Source of the DNA: Petaurus breviceps papuanus
Lineage: Eukaryota > Chordata > Mammalia > Diprotodontia > Petauridae
Length of the DNA: 64,000 nt
Reading direction: 5' to 3'
Assembly: GCA_028583685.1 (NCBI GenBank)
Contig: JAMXIF010000058.1
Coordinates: forward strand, 10,015,108-10,079,107
In this document: in pieces, positions 20,371 through 30,345 of the stretch
How the letters are laid out: every line of letters starts with the position of its first letter
Numbering within the stretch: position 1 is the first letter of the stretch
The notes under the pieces: model-generated
What the model saw: only the letters and a program-made list of their open reading frames with translations
The model's database searches: none
Told to the model about the DNA's origin: nothing
Made by a program: the position numbers and the translations under genes

Positions 20371-21262
20371 ATTTCAGACAAAGCAAAAATAGAACTAACT
20401 AAAGGAAATAATCAGGGGAAACAATGTTATTACTAAAAGGTACTATAGGACAATAAGGTAAAATCAAATAATTTCATAGCAAGTTTCTCTGATAAAGGTC
20501 TCATTTCTCAAATGTATACTGAGTATAGAACTGAGTTAAATTTATAAAAATAAGACCCATTCCCCAAATGATAAATTGTCAAAGAATATAAATTGGCAGT
20601 TCTCAGAAGAAGAAATTAAAGCTTTTTATAGTCATATAAAAAGATGCTCTAACTCACTATTGATCAAAGAAATGCAAATTAAAACAACTCTGAGATACAC
20701 ATTTCTGATGCACATATCAAAAATGACAAATGCTGGAGGGAATATGGGGAAAATAGGTACACTAAAGACCTGCTAGTGGAGTTGTGAACCATTCTGGAGA
20801 ACAATTTGGAACTAGGTCTAAAGAGCTATAAAACTGTGCATAACCTTTTACCCAGCAATACCACTTCTAGGTCTATATTCCAAAGAGATTTTTTTTAAAA
20901 AATAGGAAAAGGGTCTATTTGTACAAAATATTTATAGCAGTTTTTTTGTGGTAGCAAAGAATTGGAAATCAAGGTCATCTCATCAGATGGGGAATGGCTG
21001 AACAAAGTCATGGCATATAGTTATAGTGGAATACTATTGTACTATAAGAAATGATGAGACTTTGGTTTCAAAAAAGACATGGCAAAAACTATATGAACTG
21101 ATACAAAGTGAAGTAAGAACTAGAAGATCACTCTGCACAGTAATCGAAGTGCTGTAATGATAATCAATTGGGTAAGACTTGGCTACTCTGATCAATATAA
21201 TGATCCAAGACAATTCCAAAGAACTCATGATGAAAAAATGCTATCTAACTCCAGAGAGAGAA
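20371..21262 (+). pseudogene. L1 ORF2 remnant: endonuclease scrap joined to C-terminus
   Basis: 20371-20460 matches the endonuclease segment that begins 'ISDKAKAK' in the L1 at 7448. From about 20475 the text matches the ORF2 C-terminus ('SDKGLIS', then in another frame 'CSNSLLIKEMQIKTTLRY'). The reverse transcriptase domain is missing entirely. The Cys knuckle region is recognisable near 20730 but degraded. Confidence 0.85.
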
Positions 21263-21489
21263 GAGATGAACTATGAGTACAAATTGAAGTATGATTTTCT
21301 CACTTTATTTTCTTGCTTTTTAAAAAATATGACTTATATAGAAATATGTTTTGCATTATTTCACATGTATCATTGACAACACATTGCTTGCCTTCTTAAT
21401 GGATGTAAGGGAGTGGGAGGGATGGAGAATTTCAAACGCAAAATTTTAAAAGAAAATAATGTTTAAAAAAACAAGTAATAAAAAAAATT

Positions 21490-21883
21490 ATAAAGAGTTT
21501 TAATAATCCTAAGTATTTCTGAATTATTATGGGTTTATTTAATATGTCCGTTTATGTAATTCTCTCTCAATATACTATGGATACACACATATATGTATGT
21601 ATCTACATATGTATACACACAATCTTTCTCAAATAAAAATATTTGGGATCAAGGACTGAAAAAGTAAGTTTCAAGTTGACTGAATAAAAGGAGAAAACAA
21701 TTTGCACTGAATATTATTTTTCTGCTATGCTATAATGAAATGGGATTGAATGGAAATATAGATTATTTAGCTGCAAGAATTCTAGAATTCTTAACTATAC
21801 CCCAAACCCAGAAACCAACAAATACTAAGGAAAAAATAAAGCTTCACTTATGCCAACAATAACAACAAAAATGAAAATAAAGA
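21490..21883 (+). other. Candidate L1 3'-transduced segment
   Basis: It lies between the L1 A-rich tail and the right TSD and resembles no L1 sequence in this window. It ends with AATAAA (21835-21840), then about 15 nt, then an A-rich stretch (21855-21883) directly before the TSD. That is the arrangement expected when a transcript reads through the L1 signal and is polyadenylated at a downstream genomic signal. Confidence 0.6.
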
Positions 21884-21895
21884 AAAGTCTCTTTG
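21884..21895 (+). repeat. Right TSD of the 4.4-kb L1
   Basis: aaagtctctttg, identical to 17449-17460. Confidence 0.85.
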
Positions 21896-22310
21896 GCAGC
21901 TAAGTGCACAATAGATTGGAAAAGAAAGAGATTTGAAAGCAAGGAGACATAATTTTTAAAAATCCTTGTTAAACAGGTAATATAAATATTATTATTTTCT
22001 TATTTTTTTTAATTAAGAAATTGACACAGAGATTGGCTTGGTCATGGTCATGTAGCTACTAAATGGCAGAACCAATGACTCAAAGTCTACTTCTCTTTGC
22101 TTGATGCCCCATTTCCTCTCAAATCCATGATGACTAATGTTTGGTGGAAAGGGGAACAGGACACATTTCACAGCAAGCACTTTAGTAGTGTGTGGGTCAG
22201 TAATGGCACATTTGTAAAAGTCATTTTAATTCAGGAGGCATTTATTAAGCACCTACTATGTACCAAGCTAGGTGCTAGTTTTTAGAGAGATATGAAACAC
22301 AATGCATGCC
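21896..22310 (-). mobile_element. L2 antisense end, MIR antisense and second L2 tail
   Basis: 21896-21960 completes the L2 split by L1. 21970-22120 is an antisense MIR-type piece ('catgtagctactaaatggca'). 22220-22310 starts another antisense L2 3' end ('ggcatttattaagcacctac'), which continues at 22620-22840. Confidence 0.6.
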
Positions 22311-22414
22311 CACTATGTCTATACTTGTGGTACACTATCTTGTATTTTCCCCAGGAGAAGTCTTACATGCTAGGTCAGGATAAAAGTTACACCAGGTCTT
22401 AGGCACAGAGAACT

Positions 22415-22615
22415 TTTTGGAAGTCCTGGAAGAGTGAAAGGAGTGATGGATTTAGAGTCAGAGAACTAGGGTTCAAATCTCAGCTCAGAAAATTACTGTT
22501 TATGAGCCTTACCTATGGCATCTCCCTGGGCCTCAGTTTCCTTACCTATAAAATGAGGGAGTTGGACTAGATGACTTCTAAGGTCTCTTTTGATTCTAAA
22601 TCTGTGATCTTAACT
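22415..22615 (+). mobile_element. SINE with L3/CR1-like 3' end
   Basis: tRNA-like and core parts ('gagaactagggttcaaatct', 'ctgggcctcagtttcctta') are followed by 'gagttggactagatgacttc' and 'ttgattctaaatctgtgatc', the L3/CR1 3' end. It is inserted in antisense L2. Confidence 0.7.
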
Positions 22616-22619
22616 AAAA

Positions 22620-22840
22620 TACAAAGTCAGGAGTGGTAAGAGCAAAGAAGAAATACAGACAGGGAACAAGAGGGATATTTGAAGTGAGAGAACACTTTCA
22701 ACTGAAAAGATGAGGGAAGGAGACAGTGCAGTTTTTAGCTGGGCTAAGCCTTTAAGGAGGAATTCTGATAGACAAGGATGAAAAGGGAGTACTTTCCAAG
22801 CATGGGTTGGGGGAGGGAATGGCCTGTGCAAATGTTAAAA
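22620..22840 (-). mobile_element. L2 antisense, continuation
   Basis: 'tactttccaagcatgggttg' and 'ggaatggcctgtgcaaatg' are blocks of the antisense L2 3' region, following on from 22220-22310. Confidence 0.6.
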
Positions 22841-22904
22841 AAAATGTACAGTTATGATTTACCATCATGCTTCTCCTGACACTTCTTTTTATAGAGATTA
22901 TGTA

Positions 22905-23105
22905 TGATTAGGCAGCCAGGCATAGGGAAAAGAATACTGGATTTAGTGTCAGAGTAGCTGAGTTTGAATCCTAGCTCTGCTCCCTATATGCCATTGAGCA
23001 AGTTACATCTTTCTGAGTCTGCTTTCTCATCTACATAAAGAGGGGGTTGCATGAGATGACCTCTCAGTTCCCTTACCAACTCTAAAATTATGATCCCAAG
23101 GCATG
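22905..23105 (+). mobile_element. SINE with L3/CR1-like 3' end
   Basis: 'gcagccaggcatagggaaaa', 'gagtttgaatcctagctctg' and the end 'gatgacctctcagttccctt' mark the same composite SINE as at 22415. Confidence 0.7.
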
Positions 23106-23159
23106 CATTTATTTGATCCACTGACAAATTCAGCTTTTACTTTCCTGGTAATTATTCCA

Positions 23160-23290
23160 TGGTGGAATGGAAGATAGGAAAAAAAGAGGGAAAAGGGGAA
23201 GGGAGAGGGGGGAAGGAAAGGAAGATGGGAGGAAGAAAGAGGGAGGGAGGAGAGAGACAGACAGAGATAGAAAGAAACAGAGAGAAATCA
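23160..23290. repeat. GA-rich low-complexity tract
   Basis: Imperfect GGAA/GAGA repeats, near the start of an antisense L2. Confidence 0.85.
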
Positions 23291-23500
23291 TTTATTAAAT
23301 GCCAGGCAGGTACTATGTGAAGTACTTGGGATTGTTGTTGTGTGTTGACTTGCACATGAATAGGATTTGAACTATACAAACACAAGCAAGCAAGATAGTA
23401 CCTGCCCTCTAGGATCTTACATTACTAAGGTAGCTGGCAAGGGGAGGGTGCTTGGGCATGATGTGGAGATGGCAGGAAAGTAAAAATAGAAGGTTCTTGG
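23285..23500 (-). mobile_element. L2 LINE 3' end, antisense
   Basis: 'atcatttattaaatgccagg', 'gtactatgtgaagtacttgg' and 'ctctaggatcttacattact' match an antisense L2 3' end. Confidence 0.65.
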
Positions 23501-24770
23501 TTCCTGAGAAGCTCCCCAGTAATAGGGATGATCTGAGCAACCACTGACACCTCCGTTAGATCCCCCATAACAGTATAATCAGTACATTAATGGAGCAAGG
23601 GGAGCCAATGCAAAAACAAAAGTCACTCACATGTATCTGATATGGTTACCCTACTGATCATCCTCAAAACTTCCATGACCATCTCTTTCCTCCAGTGTTG
23701 TGAATGTGAGCTCCAAGATACTCAGCCTAATCACCTAGGGTCAATTACAGCTTTCTTGCTCTGTAATCAAACATGGCATTGGTCCATTTTTCACTCTTTC
23801 CATTAGATTTCAGCTTCTTGCTATTTCATTTGTAAGAGAGCAACCTTATTCCCTGACCCCCTTCTTGATTTTATTTTAACAGAGTCTTTCCCACGTGGGA
23901 GTACCCAGTGCTTCAAATCAGTGGCCATAGTCATTCAGTTTTGGAAATCAGTTAATGTGTACATATATAATGTTAAAGAATGTCTGTCTAAAACCAAGAA
24001 GACACATTTTTTTAAAATAATAAGGCATTGATCCAAGGGCCTAGTAACTCATCATGGACTGAGTGATTTACCATGCTAATTTAAATACATGTTAGATCTC
24101 TCTTTGTTCACTCCACCTTAAAGCAAGCCCTGGGCCTTCACTCTGAAGTCTGAGAACTAAGTAAATGCACCTGGAAGTCTCCTTTGATATGGAGCAGTAA
24201 CCTTTTCAAAAAGTGATGATCCAGCAAGCAAGCTGACACCCCACAAGTTTTTCCAAAGTCAGAACTGAGCTGGTTGGATACAGGCCATGACAAGACTTCA
24301 GTTGTAACTTGCTAGTCAGAGTTAGCATTCAATGTGAGAAATTCTATACACTCCCAAAAATTAAAGGTTAACAAGAAGGGCTTAAACAGCATCTTTAGAC
24401 AGATACACAATACAAAATTGGCATAAGCACCAACTGGCAATGGCAGGAAGAATTTGTACTATGTCCCATATGCCCTCCCAACATCATACTACTGGCCAGG
24501 TCCCAGAATGGCCCTAGAATGCTCAGGACCTGACTTGGAAGATATAGAGAAAAAGTTACTCCTTAGATCCAAAACCATGACTCCCATTCTGAGATTTCTG
24601 AGTCACTCAGAGAGTATTTCAGTGAGATTCAGGTTTGGGCCTTCTCATACACCTCATACTCTTCATACTGCCCCACTAGCATGCTGATCCAAACAATCAT
24701 GGGAAGCCTTGAACCTATTCTTTTGCCTTAAGGATTCTCCAGGGATTCTTCCTAGAAGTAACACACCTAC
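23500..24770. other. Unassigned, apparently repeat-poor DNA
   Basis: I recognise no repeat family and no convincing frame in about 1.27 kb. The 77-codon frame at 24454-24687 shows no motif. Confidence 0.5.
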
Positions 24771-24774
24771 AATG

Positions 24775-25155
24775 AATCAAACCAAAGTCAGTCTGGAATG
24801 CTGTGCTCAGATCTATTTGCGACAATTTGGGGAGACAATAAATTAGCTTTAAAATGTCCAGATGAAGGCACCAAAGATGGTAAAGGGCCTCAAGTTCATG
24901 CCATATAAGGTGCTGTTGAGGGAAGAGCAGATGTTTGACCTAGAAAAGAGATGATTCAGGGTGAGGATGATAATCATCAAGTTTTCAAAAGGTCATCATG
25001 TGCACCCCAAAGGCAGAACTAGAAACAGTGGCTGGAAGTGAAAAGGCAGTAGATAGAGGCTTGATGTCATGAAAAACTTCCTAAAAATTAAAGCCTGCCC
25101 AAAGTAGAATGGACTCCCTTGGGTGGTAATAGGTTGTTTCTCACTGAATGTCTTC
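24775..25155 (+). mobile_element. L3/CR1 LINE 3' region, left part
   Basis: Blocks in order: 'tggaatgctgtgctcagatc', 'gcagatgtttgacctagaaa', 'gcagaactagaaacagtgg', 'ggcttgatgtcatgaaaaac', 'aaagtagaatggactccctt' and 'actgaatgtcttcaagataa'. The copy resumes at 28185 after the ORF1-only LINE insertion. Confidence 0.85.
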
Positions 25156-25171
25156 AAGATAAGATTAGATG
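25156..25171 (+). repeat. Left TSD of the ORF1-only LINE
   Basis: The 16-mer aagataagattagatg recurs at 28169-28184. Removing the insertion restores continuous L3/CR1 sequence ('gattagatgaccatgtgctg'). Confidence 0.93.
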
Positions 25172-25339
25172 GAGATCCCCATAGTCCTCAGAGACATCAG
25201 GCTGCAGCACTCCCTTCTCTCCACTCCACATCCTCAGCCCATGCTTGCCTCCCGCTGGAGTACCATAGCCCCAACCGGGCGGATGAAGTGAGACCGTGGT
25301 CATCCCAGTGATCATCGCCTCCTCTTCTGGCTTTGTATT
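25172..25339 (+). other. Extra 5' sequence ahead of the LINE start, inside the TSD
   Basis: 168 nt separate the TSD from gggagtcaagatggcgg (25340-25356), the normal L1-type 5' end. About five CpGs fall in roughly 70 nt (25250-25320), unlike the CpG-poor surroundings. This fits 5' transduction from an upstream promoter, or a longer leader in this subfamily. Confidence 0.55.
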
Positions 25340-26040
25340 GGGAGTCAAGATGGCGGAGTAGAAACAGGACCTCTGCGGGCCCTCACCACCTCCAATCTAT
25401 GTAAAAGGGGACTCTGAACAAACTTTGGAGCTACAGAACCCAAAAAATGACAGAGAAGATAACCTCCCACTGAGGACAGTCCGGCAGGCTGGCAGGAATC
25501 AGCCAGTTCAGAGCTCTGCCAGCAGACCCCAGCTCCACACTGAGGTTTTAGCCCCAAGGCAGGACTGACCAGCCACCAGCTGGAGGGACTCCAGATCAGC
25601 AGCAGCTGTGGCCATTTCCAGAATTATCAACACATAGATGCTGAGGACAAAGTGAGAGGTCAGTTGAGTGTGGACTTTGGGACCCAGTAAGAGGGAATAT
25701 GTCAGCTTTTGCCCCCAGGATGAGAAGCTGCTGAGTGCTGCAGTGTGCTGCCACCACATGGCAGCTTCAGCTCCTGGACTGCAGAGTGTAGGGGGACCAA
25801 GCAACCAGTCTGAGGGGTAATCGCTCTTGCTTTAACCTGCTTGGATCTGGATTGCAGTCTAGGGTGGAGGTCCTGGGGTGTGTGTCCAGCTTGCCAGAAC
25901 ATGTGGAGGCCTCAGAGAGGGCACCCAACTAATAGCTCCAGCAGCTGAGAAAACCCCAGCGTTTGGTGAGAAGCTCCCCTGTCTAGTGGCAGAGTCCTAC
26001 TGTAGCAAAAAGCCCAAAAGTCAAGTAATTGAGTAGCAAC
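25340..26040 (+). promoter_or_regulatory. HAL1-like 5' UTR with YY1 box
   Basis: The box caagatggcgg at 25346-25356 matches the YY1 site of mammalian L1 5' ends. The leader runs about 700 nt to the ORF1 start and is GC-richer than the ORF. Confidence 0.65.
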
Positions 26041-27063
26041 ATGACCAGGCAAAGGAAACAAAGCAAACAGAAGAATCCAACATTAGACTCCTATTTTGGG
26101 GACAAAAAGGATCAAAGCATGGAACAGGAAGAAGACAGTGAAGTCAGAACTCCTGCACCAAAAGCTTCAAAGGGAAATATGAGCTGGTTACAGGATATAG
26201 AAGACCTTAAGAAGCCAATAAGAGAAGTGGAGGAAAAATTGGGAAGAGAAATGAGAATGATGCAAGAAAATTACAAAATGAGAGTCAACAGCCTGACTGA
26301 GGAAAATAACACCTTAAAAAATAGACTAAATCAAATGGCAAAAGAGGCTCAAAAAGGCAATGAGGAGAAGAATGCCTTCAAAAGCCATATTTGCCAGATG
26401 GAAAAAGAATCTCAAAAGCTCACTGAGGAGAATCATTGCTTCAGAATTAGATTGGAGCAAATGGAAGCTAATAACTTTATGAGAAATCAAGATGCTGTTA
26501 AACAGATCCAAACAAATGAAAGAATAGATGGCAATGTGAAATATCTCATGGGAAAAACCACTGACCTAGAAAATAGATCCAGGAGAGATAATTTAAAAAT
26601 TATTGGACTACCTGAAAGCCATGATCAAAGAAAGAACCTAGAAATCATCCTCAAAGAAATTCTCAAGGAAAACTGCTATTATGTTTTAGAACCAGAGGGC
26701 AAAATGGAGGTTGAAAGAATCCTCCTGATCACCTCCTGAAAAGGATCCCAAAAAGAAAACTCCTAGGAATATTATAGCCAGGTTCTGAAATTCCCAGATC
26801 AAGGAGAGAATGTTACAAGCAGCCAGGAAGAAACAATTTGAATACTGTGGAAACATAATCAGGATAATTCAGGATCTGGCAGCTTCTACACTGAGGGATC
26901 AAAGGGCTTGGAATATGATATTCCGGAGGGCAAAGGAGCTGGTATTAAAACCAAGAATCACCTACCCAGAAAAATTGAGTATCATGTTTCAGGGGAAAAT
27001 ATGGTCATTCAGTGGAATAGAGGACTTTCAAGCATTCTTGATGATAAAACCCGAGTTGAATAG
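26041..27063 (+). pseudogene. HAL1/L1 ORF1 protein, one frameshift
   Basis: The probable start is the ATG at 26041 (MTRQRKQSKQKNPTLDSYFG), preceded in frame by an ATG at 26029. A long coiled coil follows ('NSLTEENNTLKNRLNQMAK'), then the RRM motif 'NLKIIGLPESHDQ' near 26600. The first frame ends at 26739 just after 'KMEVERILL'. The C-terminal domain continues in another frame with 'KQFEYCGNIIRIIQDLA' and 'RRAKELVLKPRITYP' to a TAG at 27061. A further stop lies between the two parts near 26787. Length (about 340 codons) is normal for ORF1p, the RNA-binding chaperone. It is about as well preserved as the copy at 7835. Confidence 0.92.
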
Positions 27064-28168
27064 ATAATTTGAAATTCAGATACAAGGAGCAAGAGAAGCA
27101 TGTGAAGGTAAACAGGGAAAAGAAATCATAAGGAACTTATCAAAATTGAACTATTTACATTCCTACATGGAAAAACAATAATTGTAACTGATGAAACTTT
27201 TCTCAGTATGAAAATAGTTGAAGGGAATAGAAATATATATGTCTATTTCGGAGGGTATACAGGTGTATGAATACATATGTAAATGTGTGTATATATGTTT
27301 ATAGGTATACATAGATAGAGGTCACAGGACCAATTTAATAGGAAGGGATGATACTTAAAAGGTGAAATTAAGAGGTGAGAGAGGAATATAATGAGAGGAG
27401 ATGGGGAGAGACAGAATGGGGTAAACTATCTAATATAGAAGAGGCAAGGGAAAATGGTTATAATGGAGGGGAAGAACAGGAAGGCAAAGGGGAATGGGTC
27501 AACCTTATTCTCATTGAATTTGGCTCAGGGAGGGAATGAAATGCACACTAAATAGGGTAGCTCACCCTACCAGAGAGTAGGGGGGAAGGGGAGGGGGGAT
27601 GATGGAAGGGAGGGCTGGGGGGGGGGAAGTTGGAAGCACCCACTTTTGAAAAGTGATGGGATCAAAGTAGAGAATAGAACAAGTGGGAGGTGGGATAGGA
27701 GGGAGGGAAATATAGTCAGTCTTTTACAATACATCTACTATGTTATTGTTTTGCATTAGCTACACATGTACATCCTATACTGAACTGCCCAGTAAGGGTG
27801 GGTGACAAGGGAGGAAGGGAATGAATCTGGAATTCAAAGTTTTAAAATCAAATGTTTAATATGTGTGTATATATATATATATGTACATACATATATATAT
27901 ACTATTATTAATACTATTTTACATGTAATTGGGAAATAAGATATACAGTCACTGGGGCATAGAGATCCACCATACCCTACTAGAAAAGTTGAAGGGAGTA
28001 TGGGAGAAGATATGGGAGAGAGCAGATTGGGGGAGGGGATATCCTGTGGGACTGCTATTTTGGGGTGGTGGGTAGGGGAAATATCGGGAGAAATTTTGTA
28101 ACTCAAAATCTGATGGAAATGAATGATGTAAATCACAAGTTAATAAAGCATTTGAAAAATGAAAAAAA
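27064..28168 (+). other. HAL1-like 3' region and tail
   Basis: The first part resembles the L1 inter-ORF spacer at 19.74 kb ('aactatttacattcctacat'). G-runs follow (27570-27640). The latter part resembles an L1 3' UTR ('attcaaagttttaaaatc', 'ttttacatgtaattgggaaa'), with a TA tract at about 27870-27902 and AATAAA at 28143-28148. No ORF2 text is seen. Confidence 0.7.
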
Positions 28169-28184
28169 AAGATAAGATTAGATG
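28169..28184 (+). repeat. Right TSD of the ORF1-only LINE
   Basis: aagataagattagatg, identical to 25156-25171. Confidence 0.93.
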
Positions 28185-28285
28185 ACCATGTGCTGGTTTG
28201 GATATAGAGATGATTTTTGTTGGGGTGTGTGTTAGACTAGCCTCTGAGGTCCCTTCCAACTCTGAGACACTGTAATTCTCAGGAG
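28185..28285 (+). mobile_element. L3/CR1 LINE 3' terminus, right part
   Basis: 'accatgtgctggtttggata' and 'gcctctgaggtcccttccaa' complete the L3/CR1 copy begun at 24775. Confidence 0.85.
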
Positions 28286-28589
28286 AGATTCCCCAGACCT
28301 TCTCCCAGTTTTGACATGACTTTGAAAATAGTAGGTGTTTTGATAAACATTTCTTTATGAGAGGATGAATGGTCTGTATCTCAATAACAGACAGACTATG
28401 AAGTTGGCATGATAGGAGAACATAAAAATTTCTCAAGCTCTTCAAACTCTACTTCACCTACTATTCCCTCATTAAGACATATGTTGGAATACATTCGTCT
28501 TCTCCTTACACACACAGATTCCCAAGAAATATATCAAGATGAACATATATAAATATTACATGCAACACCAGGGATTCGACAAAAAAAGG

Positions 28590-28845
28590 AAAAGAATGTT
28601 GAACTGGAAGTCAGAAGTTTGAGTCATAGTTTTGATACTAGCTGGTATGGGGAAATTACAAAATCTTTCTTTCAGTTTCCTCATCCCTGAGATAGGGAAA
28701 ACTTCTCTAAGTTACAATAATAAAAAAAAATTATGACAGGGATAATAACAACTTTTCACTACCTGCTTCACAGGGTCATTGTAAAAAAAAAAAGCACTTC
28801 TAAAACCTAAAGGCACTATAACAACTTCTTGAATGAGAACAGAGA
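28590..28845 (+). mobile_element. MIR/CORE-SINE
   Basis: 'gttgaactggaagtcagaag', 'cagtttcctcatccctgaga' and 'ctgcttcacagggtcattgt' follow MIR order in sense. Confidence 0.7.
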
Positions 28846-28849
28846 CAGA

Positions 28850-30345
28850 AAGTCGTCAATGCTGCAGGTTATGCAAAGCTGGAAGATGAAAGTCAGGATT
28901 TAAAGGGATTGCAAGTCTAGAATGTTGATCTGAATGCAATAAGATGAAACTTATTGTAATAAAGGTCCATGCTAAGGTTCAAGAACTCAACTACATGAGC
29001 ACAGGAGCAGAAAGCACGACTATCCAGTTCATTTAAAAAAAAAAAAGATTGGAGGATTTAATGCATTGGAAAGTCAGTGGGAGCCAACAGTATGGCATGG
29101 TGGTCCAAAATATTGATTAATATCTTAAGTCTGGACTATTGCAATAGTCTGCTGCTTGGTTGTTCTGCCTTAAGTTCCTCTCCAGTCCAGTCCATCCTCC
29201 TCTCAACTGTCAAACTGACTCCCTGAAATTACATTTTGATCACATCACTCCACCTTATTCGATCAACTCTAATGGTTCCCTATTTTTCCAGAATCAAACA
29301 TAAGATCCTGTTTGGCTTTTCACACCACCCCCCCAACCTGGTCCCTTCCTTCCTTTGTAATCCTCTCATTCTCCACATCCTTCCCAACAATGTACCCTGT
29401 GATACAATGACTCCTTGCTGTTGCTTACACTAACCCCTCCATCTCCTTACTCTGGACATATTTATTTGCTGCCCTTCATGCCTGGAACTCTCCCTGTCCT
29501 CTTCTTTGTCTCTGAGCTTCTCTTTTTTTCTTCATGTCTCAGATAAAATCTTACCTTCTGCAAAAAGTCTTTCCTGATTCCCCATAAATGCTAGAGCATT
29601 TTCTCTTTTGAGAATCTCTAGCTTATCCTACACATATCTTGCTTGTACATAGTTGTCTGCACATTGTCTGCCTTATTAAACTGTAAGATCTTTAAAAGCA
29701 AGGACTGTCTTTTAGCTTTATTTTGTTTCCCACCACTTAGCCCGATGTCTGGCAAATAGCAGGTATTAATAAATGATTGTTGATTGACTGACTAGAAGCA
29801 TAGGGTCCTATAAAAGAAGTGACAGACCAAATGTACTTCTCTCTGATCAGAATGTATTTGGAATGTTGTGTGCAAGTATAGAAACTTTGCTTTGGGAAGG
29901 ATTTTGACTAACTGGAATGATATTAGGAAACACGGTGAGGTGATTGGAGGTCATTTTATGAGTAGACATCATAAAAGTTCAAAGAATGAGGGATGTTTGA
30001 CCTAAGGAAAGGGTTTGGGGAAGACATAATGGTTATCTTTTCATAACTTAGGATATTTCATATGGAATAGAGATTAGATTTGTCCTGACTGGTCCTAGTG
30101 AATAGCATTAGCAGTACCGAATGGAAATTGTGTAGAGGCAGATTTATGGTAAATATAAATTGGTGGCAGGGTGGGAAAGAGGGGTGAATGGAATGGACTA
30201 CTTCAAGAGGTAGTGAGCTTTCCATTCTAGAGGTCCTCAAACAGGTTATCCGACCACTGGTAACGGATGGTTCTTTACAATTTAAATTGCGATTGAACTA
30301 GGTGGCACGTGAGAGTCATTCCCACTCTGAGATTCTGTGAAATGT
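28850..30345 (+). mobile_element. L3/CR1 LINE split by an L2 3' end
   Basis: 28850-29115 carries internal L3/CR1 blocks ('gtgggagccaacagtatggc'). 29800-30345 carries the remaining 3' part ('ggaatgttgtgtgcaagtat', 'gggatgtttgacctaaggaa', 'ctactcaagaggtagtg'-like, 'cactctgagattctgtgaaa'). The interval 29120-29795 is an L2, so this element was interrupted by it or by a linked rearrangement. Confidence 0.65.
29120..29795 (+). mobile_element. L2 LINE 3' region, about 0.68 kb
   Basis: The long run of L2 blocks starts 'ggactattgcaatagtctgc', then 'tttgatcacatcactccacc', 'tcatgcctggaactctccct', 'gtctttcctgattccccata', and ends 'attaataaatgattgttgat' with GACT tail units. It is one of the best L2 3' ends in the window. 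Confidence 0.85.

Larger units (their letters stand above)
17461..21883 (+). mobile_element. Internally deleted L1 with 5' end intact and 3' extra sequence
   Basis: The insertion starts at the TSD with aggagccaagatggcag, the typical L1 5' terminus with a YY1 box. Next come a leader of about 1.2 kb, a decayed ORF1 (18697-19715), the spacer (to about 20370), a fragment of endonuclease, then directly the C-terminal part of ORF2 (20480-21262) and 3' UTR with an A-rich tail at about 21458-21488. About 390 nt of other sequence follow before the right TSD. Compared with the L1 at 7448, roughly 2.8 kb of ORF2 is absent. Confidence 0.9.
25172..28168 (+). mobile_element. ORF1-only LINE (HAL1-like), 3.0 kb
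   Basis: It is flanked by a 16-nt TSD and ends in an A-tail after 'aataaagcatttg'. It holds an L1-type leader, an ORF1 and a 1.1-kb G/A-rich 3' part, with no reverse transcriptase or endonuclease text anywhere. Half-L1 (HAL1) elements, known from several mammals, have just this structure and depend on L1 ORF2 in trans. The alternative is an L1 that lost ORF2 by deletion, like the one at 17461. Confidence 0.85.

Noticed and set aside
20015-20386. 123-codon minus-strand frame rich in Ser
   Set aside because: It is the reverse reading of a (GAA)n microsatellite and the G/A-rich L1 spacer.
24454-24687. 77-codon frame in repeat-poor DNA
   Set aside because: No motif, no supporting splice or promoter context, and length expected by chance.
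25154-25348. Minus-strand frame covering the extra 5' segment of the ORF1-only LINE
   Set aside because: It crosses the TSD junction between the L3/CR1 target and the insertion, so it cannot be one ancestral gene; the segment itself is kept as a finding.
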